Program-made: the position numbers and the translations under genes | Part shown: positions 9,138 to 16,819 of the stretch, one piece after another | How positions within the stretch are numbered: position 1 is the first letter of the stretch | Layout: each line of letters starts with the position of its first letter | Assembly (NCBI RefSeq): GCF_028747205.1 | Contig: NZ_CP112880.1 | Coordinates: forward strand, 1,922,001 to 1,986,000 | Reading direction: 5' to 3' | Source: Streptomyces sp. CA-278952 | GTDB taxonomy: Bacteria; Actinomycetota; Actinomycetes; Streptomycetales; Streptomycetaceae | DNA: 64,000 nt | The notes under the pieces: generated by a model | Told to the model about the DNA's origin: nothing | Seen by the model: only the letters and a program-made list of their open reading frames with translations | Databases searched by the model: none

Positions 9138-9697
9138 CAGACTTCGAGCAGCTCGGCTTCCTTGTGCTTGAGCAGCTCGTCCACCTGCGCGACGTACTTC
9201 GCGGTGGTGTCGTCGAGCTCCTTCTCGGCGCGGCGCACCTCGTCCTCGCCGGACTCCTTGTCCTTGACAAGCTTGTCGAGGGTCTCCTTGGCCTTGCGGC
9301 GGATGGAGCGGATCGAGATCTTGGAGTCCTCGGCCTTGGTCTTGGCGACCTTGATGTACTCCTTGCGGCGGTCCTGGGTGAGCTCGGGGAACGTCACCCG
9401 GATGATATTGCCGTCGTTGCTCGGGTTGACGCCGAGGTCGGAGTCGCGGATCGCCTGCTCGATGTTGCGCAGCGCGGTCTTGTCGAACGGCGTCACGACG
9501 GCCATCCGCGCCTCGGGAACCGAGAACGAGGCCAGCTGGTTGATCGGGGTCAGCGCGCCGTAGTAGTCGGCGACGATCTTGTTGAACATCGCCGGGTGCG
9601 CACGGCCGGTACGGATCGCGGCGAAGTCCTCTTTCGCGACGACCACGGCCTTCTCCATCTTCTCCTCGGCCTCGAGGAGGATTTCTTCGATCACCAC
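9137..9697 (-). CDS. frr: ribosome recycling factor
   Basis: The product is 186 aa, the standard length. With EF-G it splits post-termination ribosomes. It shows the three-helix bundle domain with the conserved N-terminus ([20 protein letters not shown]) and the hinge segment following [16 protein letters not shown]. It is followed without a gap by cdsA and lies 119 bp downstream of pyrH; this order is conserved in many bacteria. Confidence 0.97.
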   Translation of the reverse strand: MVIEEILLEAEEKMEKAVVVAKEDFAAIRTGRAHPAMFNKIVADYYGALTPINQLASFSVPEARMAVVTPFDKTALRNIEQAIRDSDLGVNPSNDGNIIRVTFPELTQDRRKEYIKVAKTKAEDSKISIRSIRRKAKETLDKLVKDKESGEDEVRRAEKELDDTTAKYVAQVDELLKHKEAELLEV

Positions 9698-9816
9698 GTG
9701 CTCCTGCGTGTCTTGGGTGGGCCGGGCGTCGTCATCGCCTGGCCCTGCGGGTCCTGCGTCGCGTCCTCACCTGCACGGTGTCCGACCGGCAGGCCGTTGT
9801 CCATCCTGGGGGGCCG

Positions 9817-10593
9817 TCAGGCCCGGGTGCTCTCGTCGCTCACGAGCGTGCCGATCTTCTCACCCTTGACCGCGCGAGCGATATTGCCCTCGACGGTCAG
9901 CTCGAAGACGAGGATCGGGAGCTGGTTGTCACGGCAGAGCGTGATGGCGGTGGCGTCGGCGATCTTCAGATTGCGGGTGATCACCTCGCCGTACTCCAGT
10001 GCGTCGAACTTCACCGCGTCGGGGTTGGCCTTCGGGTCGGAGTCGTAGACCCCGTCCACGCCGTTCTTCCCCATGAGCAGCGCCTCGGCGTCGATCTCCA
10101 GGGCACGCTGGGCGGCGGTGGTGTCGGTGGAGAAGTACGGCATGCCCATACCGGCGCCGAAGATCACCACGCGCCCCTTCTCCAGGTGCCGTACGGCGCG
10201 GAGCGGGATGTACGGCTCGGCGACCTGGCCCATGGTGATGGCGGTCTGGACGCGCGAGTCGATGCCCTCCTTCTCCAGGAAGTCCTGGAGCGCCAGGCAG
10301 TTCATGACGGTGCCGAGCATGCCCATGTAGTCGGACCGGGCCCGGTCCATGCCGCGCTGCTGGAGCTCGGCGCCGCGGAAGAAGTTGCCTCCTCCGATGA
10401 CCACCGCGATCTGGGCGCCGTCGCGTACGACGGCGGCGATCTCGCGGGCGATGGTGTGCACGACGTCGGGGTCGACGCCGAGGCCGCCGCCGCCGGCGAA
10501 TGCCTCACCGGAGAGCTTCAGCATGAAGCGTCCGGAACCCTTGTCGTCGTCGCGCTGGTCGTCGGCCTGAATGGCGTCCGCGCCCTTGTCCAT
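9817..10593 (-). CDS. pyrH: UMP kinase
   Basis: The product is a 258-aa hexameric bacterial-type UMP kinase of the amino-acid kinase fold, converting UMP to UDP. Visible motifs are [10 protein letters not shown] (phosphate loop), [27 protein letters not shown] and the C-terminal nucleotide-binding segment [11 protein letters not shown]. The N-terminal 20 residues are a hydrophilic extension typical of actinobacteria. The ATG at 10593 has a clear GAGGAGAATTTCC ribosome site; a start at 10614 would include that site and is rejected. A strong hairpin separates it from tsf. Confidence 0.96.
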   Translation of the reverse strand: MDKGADAIQADDQRDDDKGSGRFMLKLSGEAFAGGGGLGVDPDVVHTIAREIAAVVRDGAQIAVVIGGGNFFRGAELQQRGMDRARSDYMGMLGTVMNCLALQDFLEKEGIDSRVQTAITMGQVAEPYIPLRAVRHLEKGRVVIFGAGMGMPYFSTDTTAAQRALEIDAEALLMGKNGVDGVYDSDPKANPDAVKFDALEYGEVITRNLKIADATAITLCRDNQLPILVFELTVEGNIARAVKGEKIGTLVSDESTRA

Positions 10594-10621
10594 GGAAATT
10601 CTCCTCGTGCACATACGAAGA

Positions 10622-10666
10622 AGGCCATTGCCGGTGGGTCTGGTGTCCCTACAGCGGCAATGGCCT
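10622..10666 (-). terminator. hairpin between tsf and pyrH
   Basis: AGGCCATTGCCG (10622-10633) is the exact reverse complement of CGGCAATGGCCT (10655-10666), giving a 12-bp stem with a 21-nt loop. There is no downstream T-run. It probably ends or attenuates rpsB-tsf transcription before pyrH. Confidence 0.75.
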
Positions 10667-10754
10667 CCTCGTCAGATCTGCGGTCGTCCGGCGTGGGTGC
10701 GGCCGTCGACTGCACCAGACCCTATCGGGTCCGGTGCTGTTCGCCCGGACGGAC

Positions 10755-11591
10755 TCAGATGCCGACCTTGATGCGCGAGAAGCGCTTCAGGGTGACACCG
10801 GCCTCGTCCAGGACCTTCTGGACCGACTTCTTGGCGTCCAGCGCGTACGGCTGGCCCAGGAGGGTGGCCTCCTTGAAGAAGCCGTTGACCCGGCCCTCGA
10901 CGATCTTCGGGAGCGCGGCCTCGGGCTTGCCCTCAGCGCGCGTGGTCTCCTCGGCGACGCGACGCTCGGCCTCGACGACCTCGGCCGGGACGTCCTCGCG
11001 GGACAGGTACTTCGGGGCGAAGGCGGCGATGTGCTGCGCGATGCCCTTGGCCAGCTCGGCGTCGGCCTTGTCCAGCTCGACCAGGACACCGATCTGCGGG
11101 GGCAGGTCGGGCATGGTGCGGTGCATGTACACACCGACGAACGCGCCCGTGAACTGCGCGAAGCGGTCCAGGACGATCTTCTCGCCGAGGTTGGCGTTGG
11201 CTTCGTCGACGTACGCCTGGACGGTCTTGCCGGCCTCGATCTCGGACGCGAGGAGCGCCTCGATGTCGGCCGGGGAGGTCGCGGCGACGTGAGCCGCGAG
11301 GGTGTTGGCGACGGCCTGGAACTTCTCGCCCTTGGCGACGAAGTCCGTCTCGCACTTCAGCTCGAGGAGAACGCCGGACGTCTGGTCCTCGGAGACGAGG
11401 GAGACGACGGCACCGTTCTCGGCAGAGCGGCCCTCGCGCTTGGCGACGCCCTTCTGGCCCTTGATACGGAGCGCCTCGACGGCCTTGTCGACGTTGCCGT
11501 CGGCCTCGTCGAGCGCCTTCTTGCAGTCCATCATGCCGGCGCCGGTGAGCTCGCGGAGCTTCTTGACGTCAGCGGCGGTGTAGTTCGCCAT
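10755..11591 (-). CDS. tsf: elongation factor Ts
   Basis: The product is 278 aa and recycles EF-Tu-GDP. The N-terminal UBA-like domain begins MANYTAADVKKLRELTGAGM, and the EF-Tu contact motif TDFVAK follows in KCETDFVAKGEKFQAVA. The length is normal for actinobacteria. It lies about 100 bp downstream of rpsB and is separated from it by a GC-rich hairpin, the usual arrangement. Confidence 0.97.
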   Translation of the reverse strand: MANYTAADVKKLRELTGAGMMDCKKALDEADGNVDKAVEALRIKGQKGVAKREGRSAENGAVVSLVSEDQTSGVLLELKCETDFVAKGEKFQAVANTLAAHVAATSPADIEALLASEIEAGKTVQAYVDEANANLGEKIVLDRFAQFTGAFVGVYMHRTMPDLPPQIGVLVELDKADAELAKGIAQHIAAFAPKYLSREDVPAEVVEAERRVAEETTRAEGKPEAALPKIVEGRVNGFFKEATLLGQPYALDAKKSVQKVLDEAGVTLKRFSRIKVGI

Positions 11592-11634
11592 GAGTCTGTA
11601 TGTCTCTCTCGAAGTCTGAAAGATCTACGGGTGA

Positions 11635-11672
11635 ACGGCGGGGGCGACGCTTGTGGCGTCGGCCCCCGCCGT
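11635..11672 (-). terminator. attenuator-like hairpin between rpsB and tsf
   Basis: ACGGCGGGGGCGAC (11635-11648) pairs with GTCGGCCCCCGCCGT (11658-11672) with a single bulged base and a 9-nt loop. It lies just after the rpsB stop. As tsf is still expected to be expressed, it is more likely a partial terminator or a processing/stabilising structure. Confidence 0.65.
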
Positions 11673-11690
11673 CAGCAGCCGTGACGGGTG

Positions 11691-12647
11691 TCAGGCCTGC
11701 TCGGCGTCCGCGTCGGCGGCCGGGGCCTCGGCGGCGGCCGGAGCCTCGACAGCGGCCTCGGCCTCGGCCTCGGCGACGGCCTCGGCCGGCGTCTCGGCGT
11801 CGGCTTCGGCGTCCTTCTCGGTCTCGACGGAGGACTGGACATCGGCGACAGCCGCGGTCTCGTCCTTCTTGTCGCCCTCGAGCAGGTCGCGCTCCCACTC
11901 GGCGAGGGGCTCGCCGGCGGCCTTCTCGCCCGGCTTCGAGTCACCGGTGGCGGCACCGGAGCGGGCGATGAGGCCCTCGGCGACGGCGTCGGCGATCACG
12001 CGGGTGAGCAGGGTGACGGAGCGGATCGCGTCGTCGTTGCCCGGGATCTTGTAGTCGACCTCGTCGGGGTCGCAGTTGGTGTCGAGGATCGCGACGACCG
12101 GGATGTGGAGCTTGCGCGCCTCACCGACGGCGATGTGCTCCTTCTTGGTGTCGACGATCCAGACGGCGCTGGGCACCTTCTGCATCTCGCGGATACCACC
12201 GAGGGTCTTCTCCAGCTTGGCCTTCTCGCGCGAGAGGACCAGGAGCTCCTTCTTGGTGAGGCCGGAGGCGGCCACGTCCTCGAAGTCGATGAGCTCGAGC
12301 TCCTTCAGACGCTGAAGGCGCTTGTAGACGGTGGAGAAGTTGGTGAGCATGCCACCGAGCCAACGCTGGTTGACGTACGGCATGCCGACGCGCGTCGCCT
12401 GCTCGGCGATGGCCTCCTGGGCCTGCTTCTTCGTACCCACGAACATGATGGAGCCGCCGTGGGCGACGGTCTCCTTGACGAACTCGTAGGCGCGGTCGAT
12501 GTACGACAGCGACTGGAGCAGGTCGATGATGTAGATGCCGTTGCGCTCGGTGAAGATGAAGCGCTTCATCTTCGGGTTCCAGCGACGGGTCTGGTGACCG
12601 AAGTGGACGCCGCTTTCCAGCAGCTCCCGCATCGTGACGACGGCCAT
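11691..12647 (-). CDS. rpsB: 30S ribosomal protein S2
   Basis: The product is 318 aa. The S2 core (about residues 1-255) has the conserved N-terminus [20 protein letters not shown] and the [18 protein letters not shown] segment. Beyond about residue 265 the protein carries an acidic Ala/Glu-rich tail ([20 protein letters not shown]), a feature of high-GC actinobacterial S2 that makes it longer than E. coli S2. The ATG at 12647 follows AAGGAGTACGGCC, a strong ribosome site. It is the first gene of the rpsB-tsf-pyrH-frr-cdsA-rlmN block. Confidence 0.97.
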   Translation of the reverse strand: MAVVTMRELLESGVHFGHQTRRWNPKMKRFIFTERNGIYIIDLLQSLSYIDRAYEFVKETVAHGGSIMFVGTKKQAQEAIAEQATRVGMPYVNQRWLGGMLTNFSTVYKRLQRLKELELIDFEDVAASGLTKKELLVLSREKAKLEKTLGGIREMQKVPSAVWIVDTKKEHIAVGEARKLHIPVVAILDTNCDPDEVDYKIPGNDDAIRSVTLLTRVIADAVAEGLIARSGAATGDSKPGEKAAGEPLAEWERDLLEGDKKDETAAVADVQSSVETEKDAEADAETPAEAVAEAEAEAAVEAPAAAEAPAADADAEQA

Positions 12648-12743
12648 GGCCGTACTCCTTGAGGTGCTCGGTTATCGCGACCGCAGGTTTGCGCTCGCGC
12701 CTGACGCCCCGACGCGCCGTGCCACGAGGGACCGAGGAGCGCG

Positions 12744-12769
12744 GCCACCTCCGAGAAGAGGGAGGTGGC
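12744..12769 (-). promoter_or_regulatory. hairpin in rpsB 5' leader
   Basis: GCCACCTCC (12744-12752) is the exact reverse complement of GGAGGTGGC (12761-12769), with an 8-nt purine-rich loop. It lies about 100 nt upstream of the rpsB start, inside the presumed leader. S2 mRNA is autoregulated in other bacteria, so this could be a control element, though the sequence alone does not show that. Confidence 0.45.
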
Positions 12770-12843
12770 GGGGCGTGCGAAGTCGACCCGGTGACCCGGA
12801 TCGCCGTAAGAAGTGTACGGGACCGGTCGGGTGCCTGGTGACG

Positions 12844-12919
12844 GCGATGTCCACAACCGGGCGCCGGTGACGTCCACGGCCGGGTGGCCGCGATGTCCAC
12901 AACCGGCGAGTAGTCCACA
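12844..12919. promoter_or_regulatory. cluster of DnaA-box-like motifs in a direct repeat
   Basis: A 17-bp sequence GCGATGTCCACAACCGG occurs exactly at 12844-12860 and 12890-12906. Each copy holds ATGTCCACA (12847-12855 and 12893-12901), an 8/9 match to the Streptomyces DnaA box TTGTCCACA. A third, TAGTCCACA, lies at 12911-12919. All three face the same way. Function is inferred from motif similarity only. Confidence 0.4.
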
Positions 12920-12970
12920 GAAACGGTCCTTGGTCCCCGGAATCCAGGCCTCCGGGCCATCGTGGCGGTC

Positions 12971-13660
12971 ATGCGCCTTCAGTCCGGCCCACGCCGCTCC
13001 CCCACCCGCCGCACCCCGTTCCCGCTGCTCCTGGTGCTCCTTGTGCTCCCGCTCCACGTGCTGTTCCCGGCCGGTCCATCGGCCCCGGGTGGGTCGGTCG
13101 TGCCGACCGGAGCCCTCGCGTCCTCGCCGGGAGCGGGCGCTGAGGCCGCCGTCCGCGCGGACGGCGGCACGGAGGGTGGCACGGACGGCGGCGCCCGGAG
13201 CTGGCCGCTGGCGGGGAGGCCCGCGGTGCTACGGGGGTGGGAGCCGCCCGCCGGTCCGTACGGGCCCGGCCACCGCGGCGTGGACCTCGCGGCGGGGCCG
13301 GGCGCCCGGGTGCTGGCGGTCGCCGACGGCCGGGTGTCGTTCGCGGGGCGGGTGGCGGGGCGCGGGGTGGTCGCCGTCGAGGTGGCCGGCAGCGGTTCGC
13401 CGCCGCTGCGCACCACGTACGAGCCGGTGCGGGCGCTGGTCGAGGAGGGCGCGAGCGCCCGGGCCGGGCAGCCGGTCGGGGTGCTGGAGGAAGGGCCGTT
13501 CCACTGCGACGGGGGCTGTCTGCACTGGGGGCTGCGGCGCGGGGGCGCCTATCTGGACCCGCTCTCGCTGCTGCCGCCCTCACTGCTGCGGAGGGGCCCC
13601 TCGCGGCTGCTGCCGGTGTTCGGGGTGCCGGAGCCGGACGCCGCCGGGGTCAGCCGCTGA
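12971..13660 (+). CDS. M23 family metallopeptidase (cell-wall endopeptidase-like)
   Basis: The product is about 229 aa. An N-terminal signal or anchor (hydrophobic stretch LLLVLLVLPLHVLF) exports it. A short low-complexity Gly/Ala linker leads to an M23 LytM-type domain over roughly the last 140 residues. Zn-ligand motif 1 is HRGVD in GPGHRGVDLA, and the second ligand region is CLHWGLRRGG, in place of the usual HLHFE. So the first H-x3-D and one histidine of H-x-H are seen, while the other is replaced by Cys. This raises doubt over full catalytic competence. GTG 12962 is an alternative start. The 3' end overlaps the convergent TetR gene by 11 bp. Confidence 0.8.
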   Translation: MRLQSGPRRSPTRRTPFPLLLVLLVLPLHVLFPAGPSAPGGSVVPTGALASSPGAGAEAAVRADGGTEGGTDGGARSWPLAGRPAVLRGWEPPAGPYGPGHRGVDLAAGPGARVLAVADGRVSFAGRVAGRGVVAVEVAGSGSPPLRTTYEPVRALVEEGASARAGQPVGVLEEGPFHCDGGCLHWGLRRGGAYLDPLSLLPPSLLRRGPSRLLPVFGVPEPDAAGVSR

Positions 13661-14231
13661 CGCCGCGCAGGACCATCGCGACGACGGTGTCCGCGATGAC
13701 GCCCGGCTCCTCCGCGACACCCAGTTCGATACGGCGCACGGCCGCGTCGACCGAACCCTGCATGAGCATGGCGGCCAGTCTCGGCTGTGTGTGGCCGAGG
13801 TCGCCCAGCGCTTCGACGATCATGGCGATCAGTCCGCCGTGCGCGGCCCGGATCTTCTCCCGGGCGCCCGCGTCCAGCTCACTCGCCGAGATCGCGACGA
13901 CCGCGCGGTGGCGACGGTCCCCGACGAGATCGAGCTGCCGGCGCACATACGCCTCGATCTTCGCCTCGGGCGTCTCGGCGCCCTGCATGGCGTTCTCGAC
14001 CTCGGCCGCCCAGACGGGGAAGTCGACGGCGCACAGCTCCTCGACGACGGCGGCACGGGAGCGGAAGTACTCGTACACGGAGGAGCGCGCGAGGCCCGTG
14101 CGCTCGGCGAGCGCGGGGAAGGTCAGCGCCTCCGTACCGCCCTCGGACAGCAAGGAGCGCGCGGCGTCCAGGAGGGCGCCGCGCTGCATGGTCCGGTGCT
14201 CGGCCACGGAGGCCGCTCGAATCCTGGGCAC
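13650..14231 (-). CDS. TetR/AcrR family transcriptional regulator
   Basis: The product is 193 aa. The N-terminal helix-turn-helix runs over about residues 18-62 and includes ALLDAARSLLSEGG and LARSSVYEYFRSR, the TetR signature with the recognition helix. The C-terminal all-alpha ligand domain gives no hint of its inducer. It lies between whiG and the M23 peptidase gene, transcribed toward the peptidase and overlapping its end. In streptomycetes a TetR gene is common next to whiG, but I know of no assigned role. Confidence 0.9.
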   Translation of the reverse strand: MPRIRAASVAEHRTMQRGALLDAARSLLSEGGTEALTFPALAERTGLARSSVYEYFRSRAAVVEELCAVDFPVWAAEVENAMQGAETPEAKIEAYVRRQLDLVGDRRHRAVVAISASELDAGAREKIRAAHGGLIAMIVEALGDLGHTQPRLAAMLMQGSVDAAVRRIELGVAEEPGVIADTVVAMVLRGVSG

Positions 14232-14312
14232 GCCTCCACTCTACGGCGGCAGGCGTACGGGGGAAGGGCACGGCCGCCGATCGGATGGCCGGAGAGTGCC
14301 GGGAAGGGGCCG

Positions 14313-15149
14313 TCAGCGGCCCGCGTCGGCCAGCTTGGCCCGGAGCTGGAGCACGGACTTGGTGTGGATCTGGCTGACCCGGCTCTCGGTCACCCCGAGG
14401 ACGTTGCCGATCTCCGCGAGGGTGAGGCCCTCGTAGTAGTAGAGGGTCACCACGGTCTTCTCGCGGTCGGGGAGGGTGTTGATGGCCCGCGCCAGCAGCC
14501 TTCTCAGCTCGCGGTCCTCGGCGACCTCCACCGGATTGTCGGCGGCGGTGTCCTCCAGGGTGTCCATCAGGCTCAGCCGGTCGCCGCCCTCGCCGCCGAC
14601 ATGCAGCAGCTCCTCCAGCGCGACCACGTTCGCCAACGACAACTGGCTGAAAACAGCGTGCAGTTCTTCCAGTGCGATGCCCATCTCCGAGGCGACTTCG
14701 GCCTCCGACGGCGTACGCCGGAACTGCGCCTCCAGCGTGGCGTACGCGCGCTCCACGTTCCGCGCCTTCTGCCGGACGGACCGGGGGATCCAGTCCAGGG
14801 CCCGGAGTTCGTCGATCATCGCGCCGCGGATCCTGGTGATCGCGTATGTCTCGAACTTGATGGCCCGTTCGATGTCGAACTTCTCGATGGCGTCGATCAG
14901 TCCGAAGACCCCGGAGGAGACGAAGTCGGCCTGCTCGACGTTGGACGGCAGCCCCACGCTCACCCGGCCCGCGACGTACTTCACGAGCGGCGAGTAGTGC
15001 AGGATCAGCTGCTCCCGCAGTCGCTCGTCGCCCGTGGCCTTGTAGGAGCGCCACAACTCGTCGAGGGAGGAGGGGGCGGGAGGGCGCACAGTGCCACGCG
15101 CAACCGGTGGTACTGCCGCGCGGTCAGACCCGGAGGTGTGCTGGGGCAT
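14313..15149 (-). CDS. whiG: RNA polymerase sigma factor WhiG (sporulation, FliA family)
   Basis: The product is 278 aa and nearly identical in remembered sequence to S. coelicolor WhiG, the sigma factor that commits aerial hyphae to sporulation. Region 2 ([20 protein letters not shown], then [13 protein letters not shown] and [20 protein letters not shown]), region 3 ([20 protein letters not shown]) and region 4 ([35 protein letters not shown]) are all present. I chose ATG 15149 ([12 protein letters not shown]), matching the known N-terminus; the longer frame to 15290 is not needed. In S. coelicolor WhiG directs whiH and whiI and is held by RsiG with c-di-GMP; neither is in the window. Confidence 0.97.
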   Translation of the reverse strand: MPQHTSGSDRAAVPPVARGTVRPPAPSSLDELWRSYKATGDERLREQLILHYSPLVKYVAGRVSVGLPSNVEQADFVSSGVFGLIDAIEKFDIERAIKFETYAITRIRGAMIDELRALDWIPRSVRQKARNVERAYATLEAQFRRTPSEAEVASEMGIALEELHAVFSQLSLANVVALEELLHVGGEGGDRLSLMDTLEDTAADNPVEVAEDRELRRLLARAINTLPDREKTVVTLYYYEGLTLAEIGNVLGVTESRVSQIHTKSVLQLRAKLADAGR

Positions 15150-15403
15150 GTGGTGCCTTGAGCCGTTCTGCCGTGAAGTGCTGGGGGACTTTTGTCTGGG
15201 GCGGAATCCTTGTGAGCGTAGCGTGACCGCAACGTCGCAGTCCGCGCAGGAAGGGAGATCCCTGCCGCCTGATCGCGTTCCGCCGTTCACGCCGTCCGCG
15301 CCCGCCGGAGGCCGGGGCCGCCGCCGTGGGCGCGGGCCCTGAACACGTCACCGATCGATCGTGCGAGGTCATCGGCCTTACCTTTTCACCCGAATGCTCC
15401 AGG

Positions 15404-16819
15404 TCAAGTACCGCCTCGCCGCGCGTCGTCGTTGCGTGCCGACGGAAGCGTCAACCGCCAGCCGTCGCCTTCGCGTTCGACGAACCCCAGTGAGTGCAGT
15501 TCGTACAGGCGGCCGAGCGTTTCGTCGGCGGACGTCCCCGCGGTGCGGGCGAGGTCACGGGGGTGGGCGAGACCGTGGTAGGGGAGTGCGTCGAGGACCC
15601 GCGCGGTGACCGCGTCCAGGTGGTCCCTGGGCAACACCGGGCCACGGCGGACCGGGGAGAGGTCGCCGATCTCCCCGACCATCTCGACGACTTCGTCCGC
15701 GTCGGTGACGAGCACGCCCTCGCCGCGCAACAGCTCGTGGACCCCTGCCGACAGTCCGCTGGTGGCGGGGCCGGGAACCCCCATCGCGACGCGGCCGAGC
15801 CGTTGGGCCTGGCGGGCGGTGACCAGCGAACCGCTGCGGTATTCGGCCTCCACCACGACCGTCCCCCTGGTCAGCGCGGCGATCACACGGTTGCGCAGGA
15901 TGAAGCGGCTGCGGGTGGGGTGGGAGGACGGGGGCAACTCGGCGACGATGAGGCCCTGTTGTGCCAGCCGCCCCAGCAACTCGGCGTGGCCGCGCGGGTA
16001 GGAGACGTCGACCCCGCAGGCCAGCACCGCCGTCGTCGCTCCGCCCGCGGCCAGCGCGCCGCGGTGGGCGGCCCCGTCCACCCCGAACGCCGCGCCCGAC
16101 ACCACCACCCAGCCCCGCTCGGCGAGCCCGGAGCCGAGGGCCGCCGCCATGTGCGCCCCGTACGGGGTGCAGGCCCTCGCGCCGACCACCGCGACCGAGC
16201 GCAGCGACCACAGCCGCAGATCGGGCCGCCCTCGCACCCAGAGCCCGACGGGCCGCGCGTCGCCCAGGTCGTCCAGTTGGCTCGGCCACTCACGGTCCCC
16301 CGGGCAGACGAAGCGCCCGCCCACCGCGGCGACCGCGGCCAGGTCCCGTCCCGGCTCCGCTCCGGCGGCCCGCAGCCGGTAGCCCCCGAGCCGTGCGGCG
16401 GTCATCCCGGGCAGCTTCTCGGCGGAGCCGTCCTCGGCGGTGAACCTCCGCATCAGCTCGACGGGGCCGGTCCGCCGGAGCCAGCGCCCCGCGCGCTCGT
16501 CCCCCGGCTCCAGCACCCGGGTCAGCGCGGCCCTGGCCAGCCGCTCCGCCTCCCCGCCCCGGCCGAGGTCCCCACCGCCGTCCCGGACGGGCTCCCGCTC
16601 GTGCCCCCGGCCGCCGGACTGCGCGCCGCCCTCCCGGCCCGCCCCGGGCCCGGGCTCCCGGACCAGCTCCGCGCCGCCCTCCCGGGCCGGCGCCGGCCCG
16701 CGCTCCCGGTACGACCCGCGCCCCCGGCTCTCGCCCGGGCCACCTTCGCGGACCGGCTCCCGGCCAGGCCCCGGCGGGCACCCCGGCCCCGTCAGCCCCT
16801 CCCCCGCCAGCCCGGTCAC
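15404..16819 (-). CDS. dprA: DNA-processing protein DprA
   Basis: The product is 471 aa. DprA (Smf) binds single-stranded DNA and loads RecA; in streptomycetes its role outside transformation is unclear. The Rossmann-like core is clear: SVAVVGARACTPYG, GWVVVSGAAFGVDGAAHRGA, FILRNRVIAALTRGTVVVEA and GSLVTARQAQRLGR, followed by a winged-helix-like C-terminal domain. The GTG at 16819 overlaps the yifB stop (GTGA). Between this start and the family's usual beginning (EAERLARAALTRVLEPGDER) lies about 75 residues of Gly/Pro/Arg/Glu repeats such as REGGAELVREPGPGAG. It is the third gene of yraN-yifB-dprA. Confidence 0.92.
   Translation of the reverse strand: MTGLAGEGLTGPGCPPGPGREPVREGGPGESRGRGSYRERGPAPAREGGAELVREPGPGAGREGGAQSGGRGHEREPVRDGGGDLGRGGEAERLARAALTRVLEPGDERAGRWLRRTGPVELMRRFTAEDGSAEKLPGMTAARLGGYRLRAAGAEPGRDLAAVAAVGGRFVCPGDREWPSQLDDLGDARPVGLWVRGRPDLRLWSLRSVAVVGARACTPYGAHMAAALGSGLAERGWVVVSGAAFGVDGAAHRGALAAGGATTAVLACGVDVSYPRGHAELLGRLAQQGLIVAELPPSSHPTRSRFILRNRVIAALTRGTVVVEAEYRSGSLVTARQAQRLGRVAMGVPGPATSGLSAGVHELLRGEGVLVTDADEVVEMVGEIGDLSPVRRGPVLPRDHLDAVTARVLDALPYHGLAHPRDLARTAGTSADETLGRLYELHSLGFVEREGDGWRLTLPSARNDDARRGGT

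Larger units (their letters stand above)
12648..12970. other. divergent intergenic region, rpsB / M23 peptidase
   Basis: This 323-bp gap must hold the rpsB promoter on the minus strand and the peptidase promoter on the plus strand. It contains a perfect 9-bp hairpin in the rpsB leader and, nearer the peptidase, a 17-bp direct repeat carrying DnaA-box-like motifs. A minus-strand TACACT (12812-12817) could be a -10 element for rpsB, but I see no convincing -35 partner. Confidence 0.6.

Noticed and set aside
11700..11880. Acidic Ala/Glu tail of S2 as an unusual fusion
   Set aside because: Such tails are common in high-GC actinobacterial S2 proteins.
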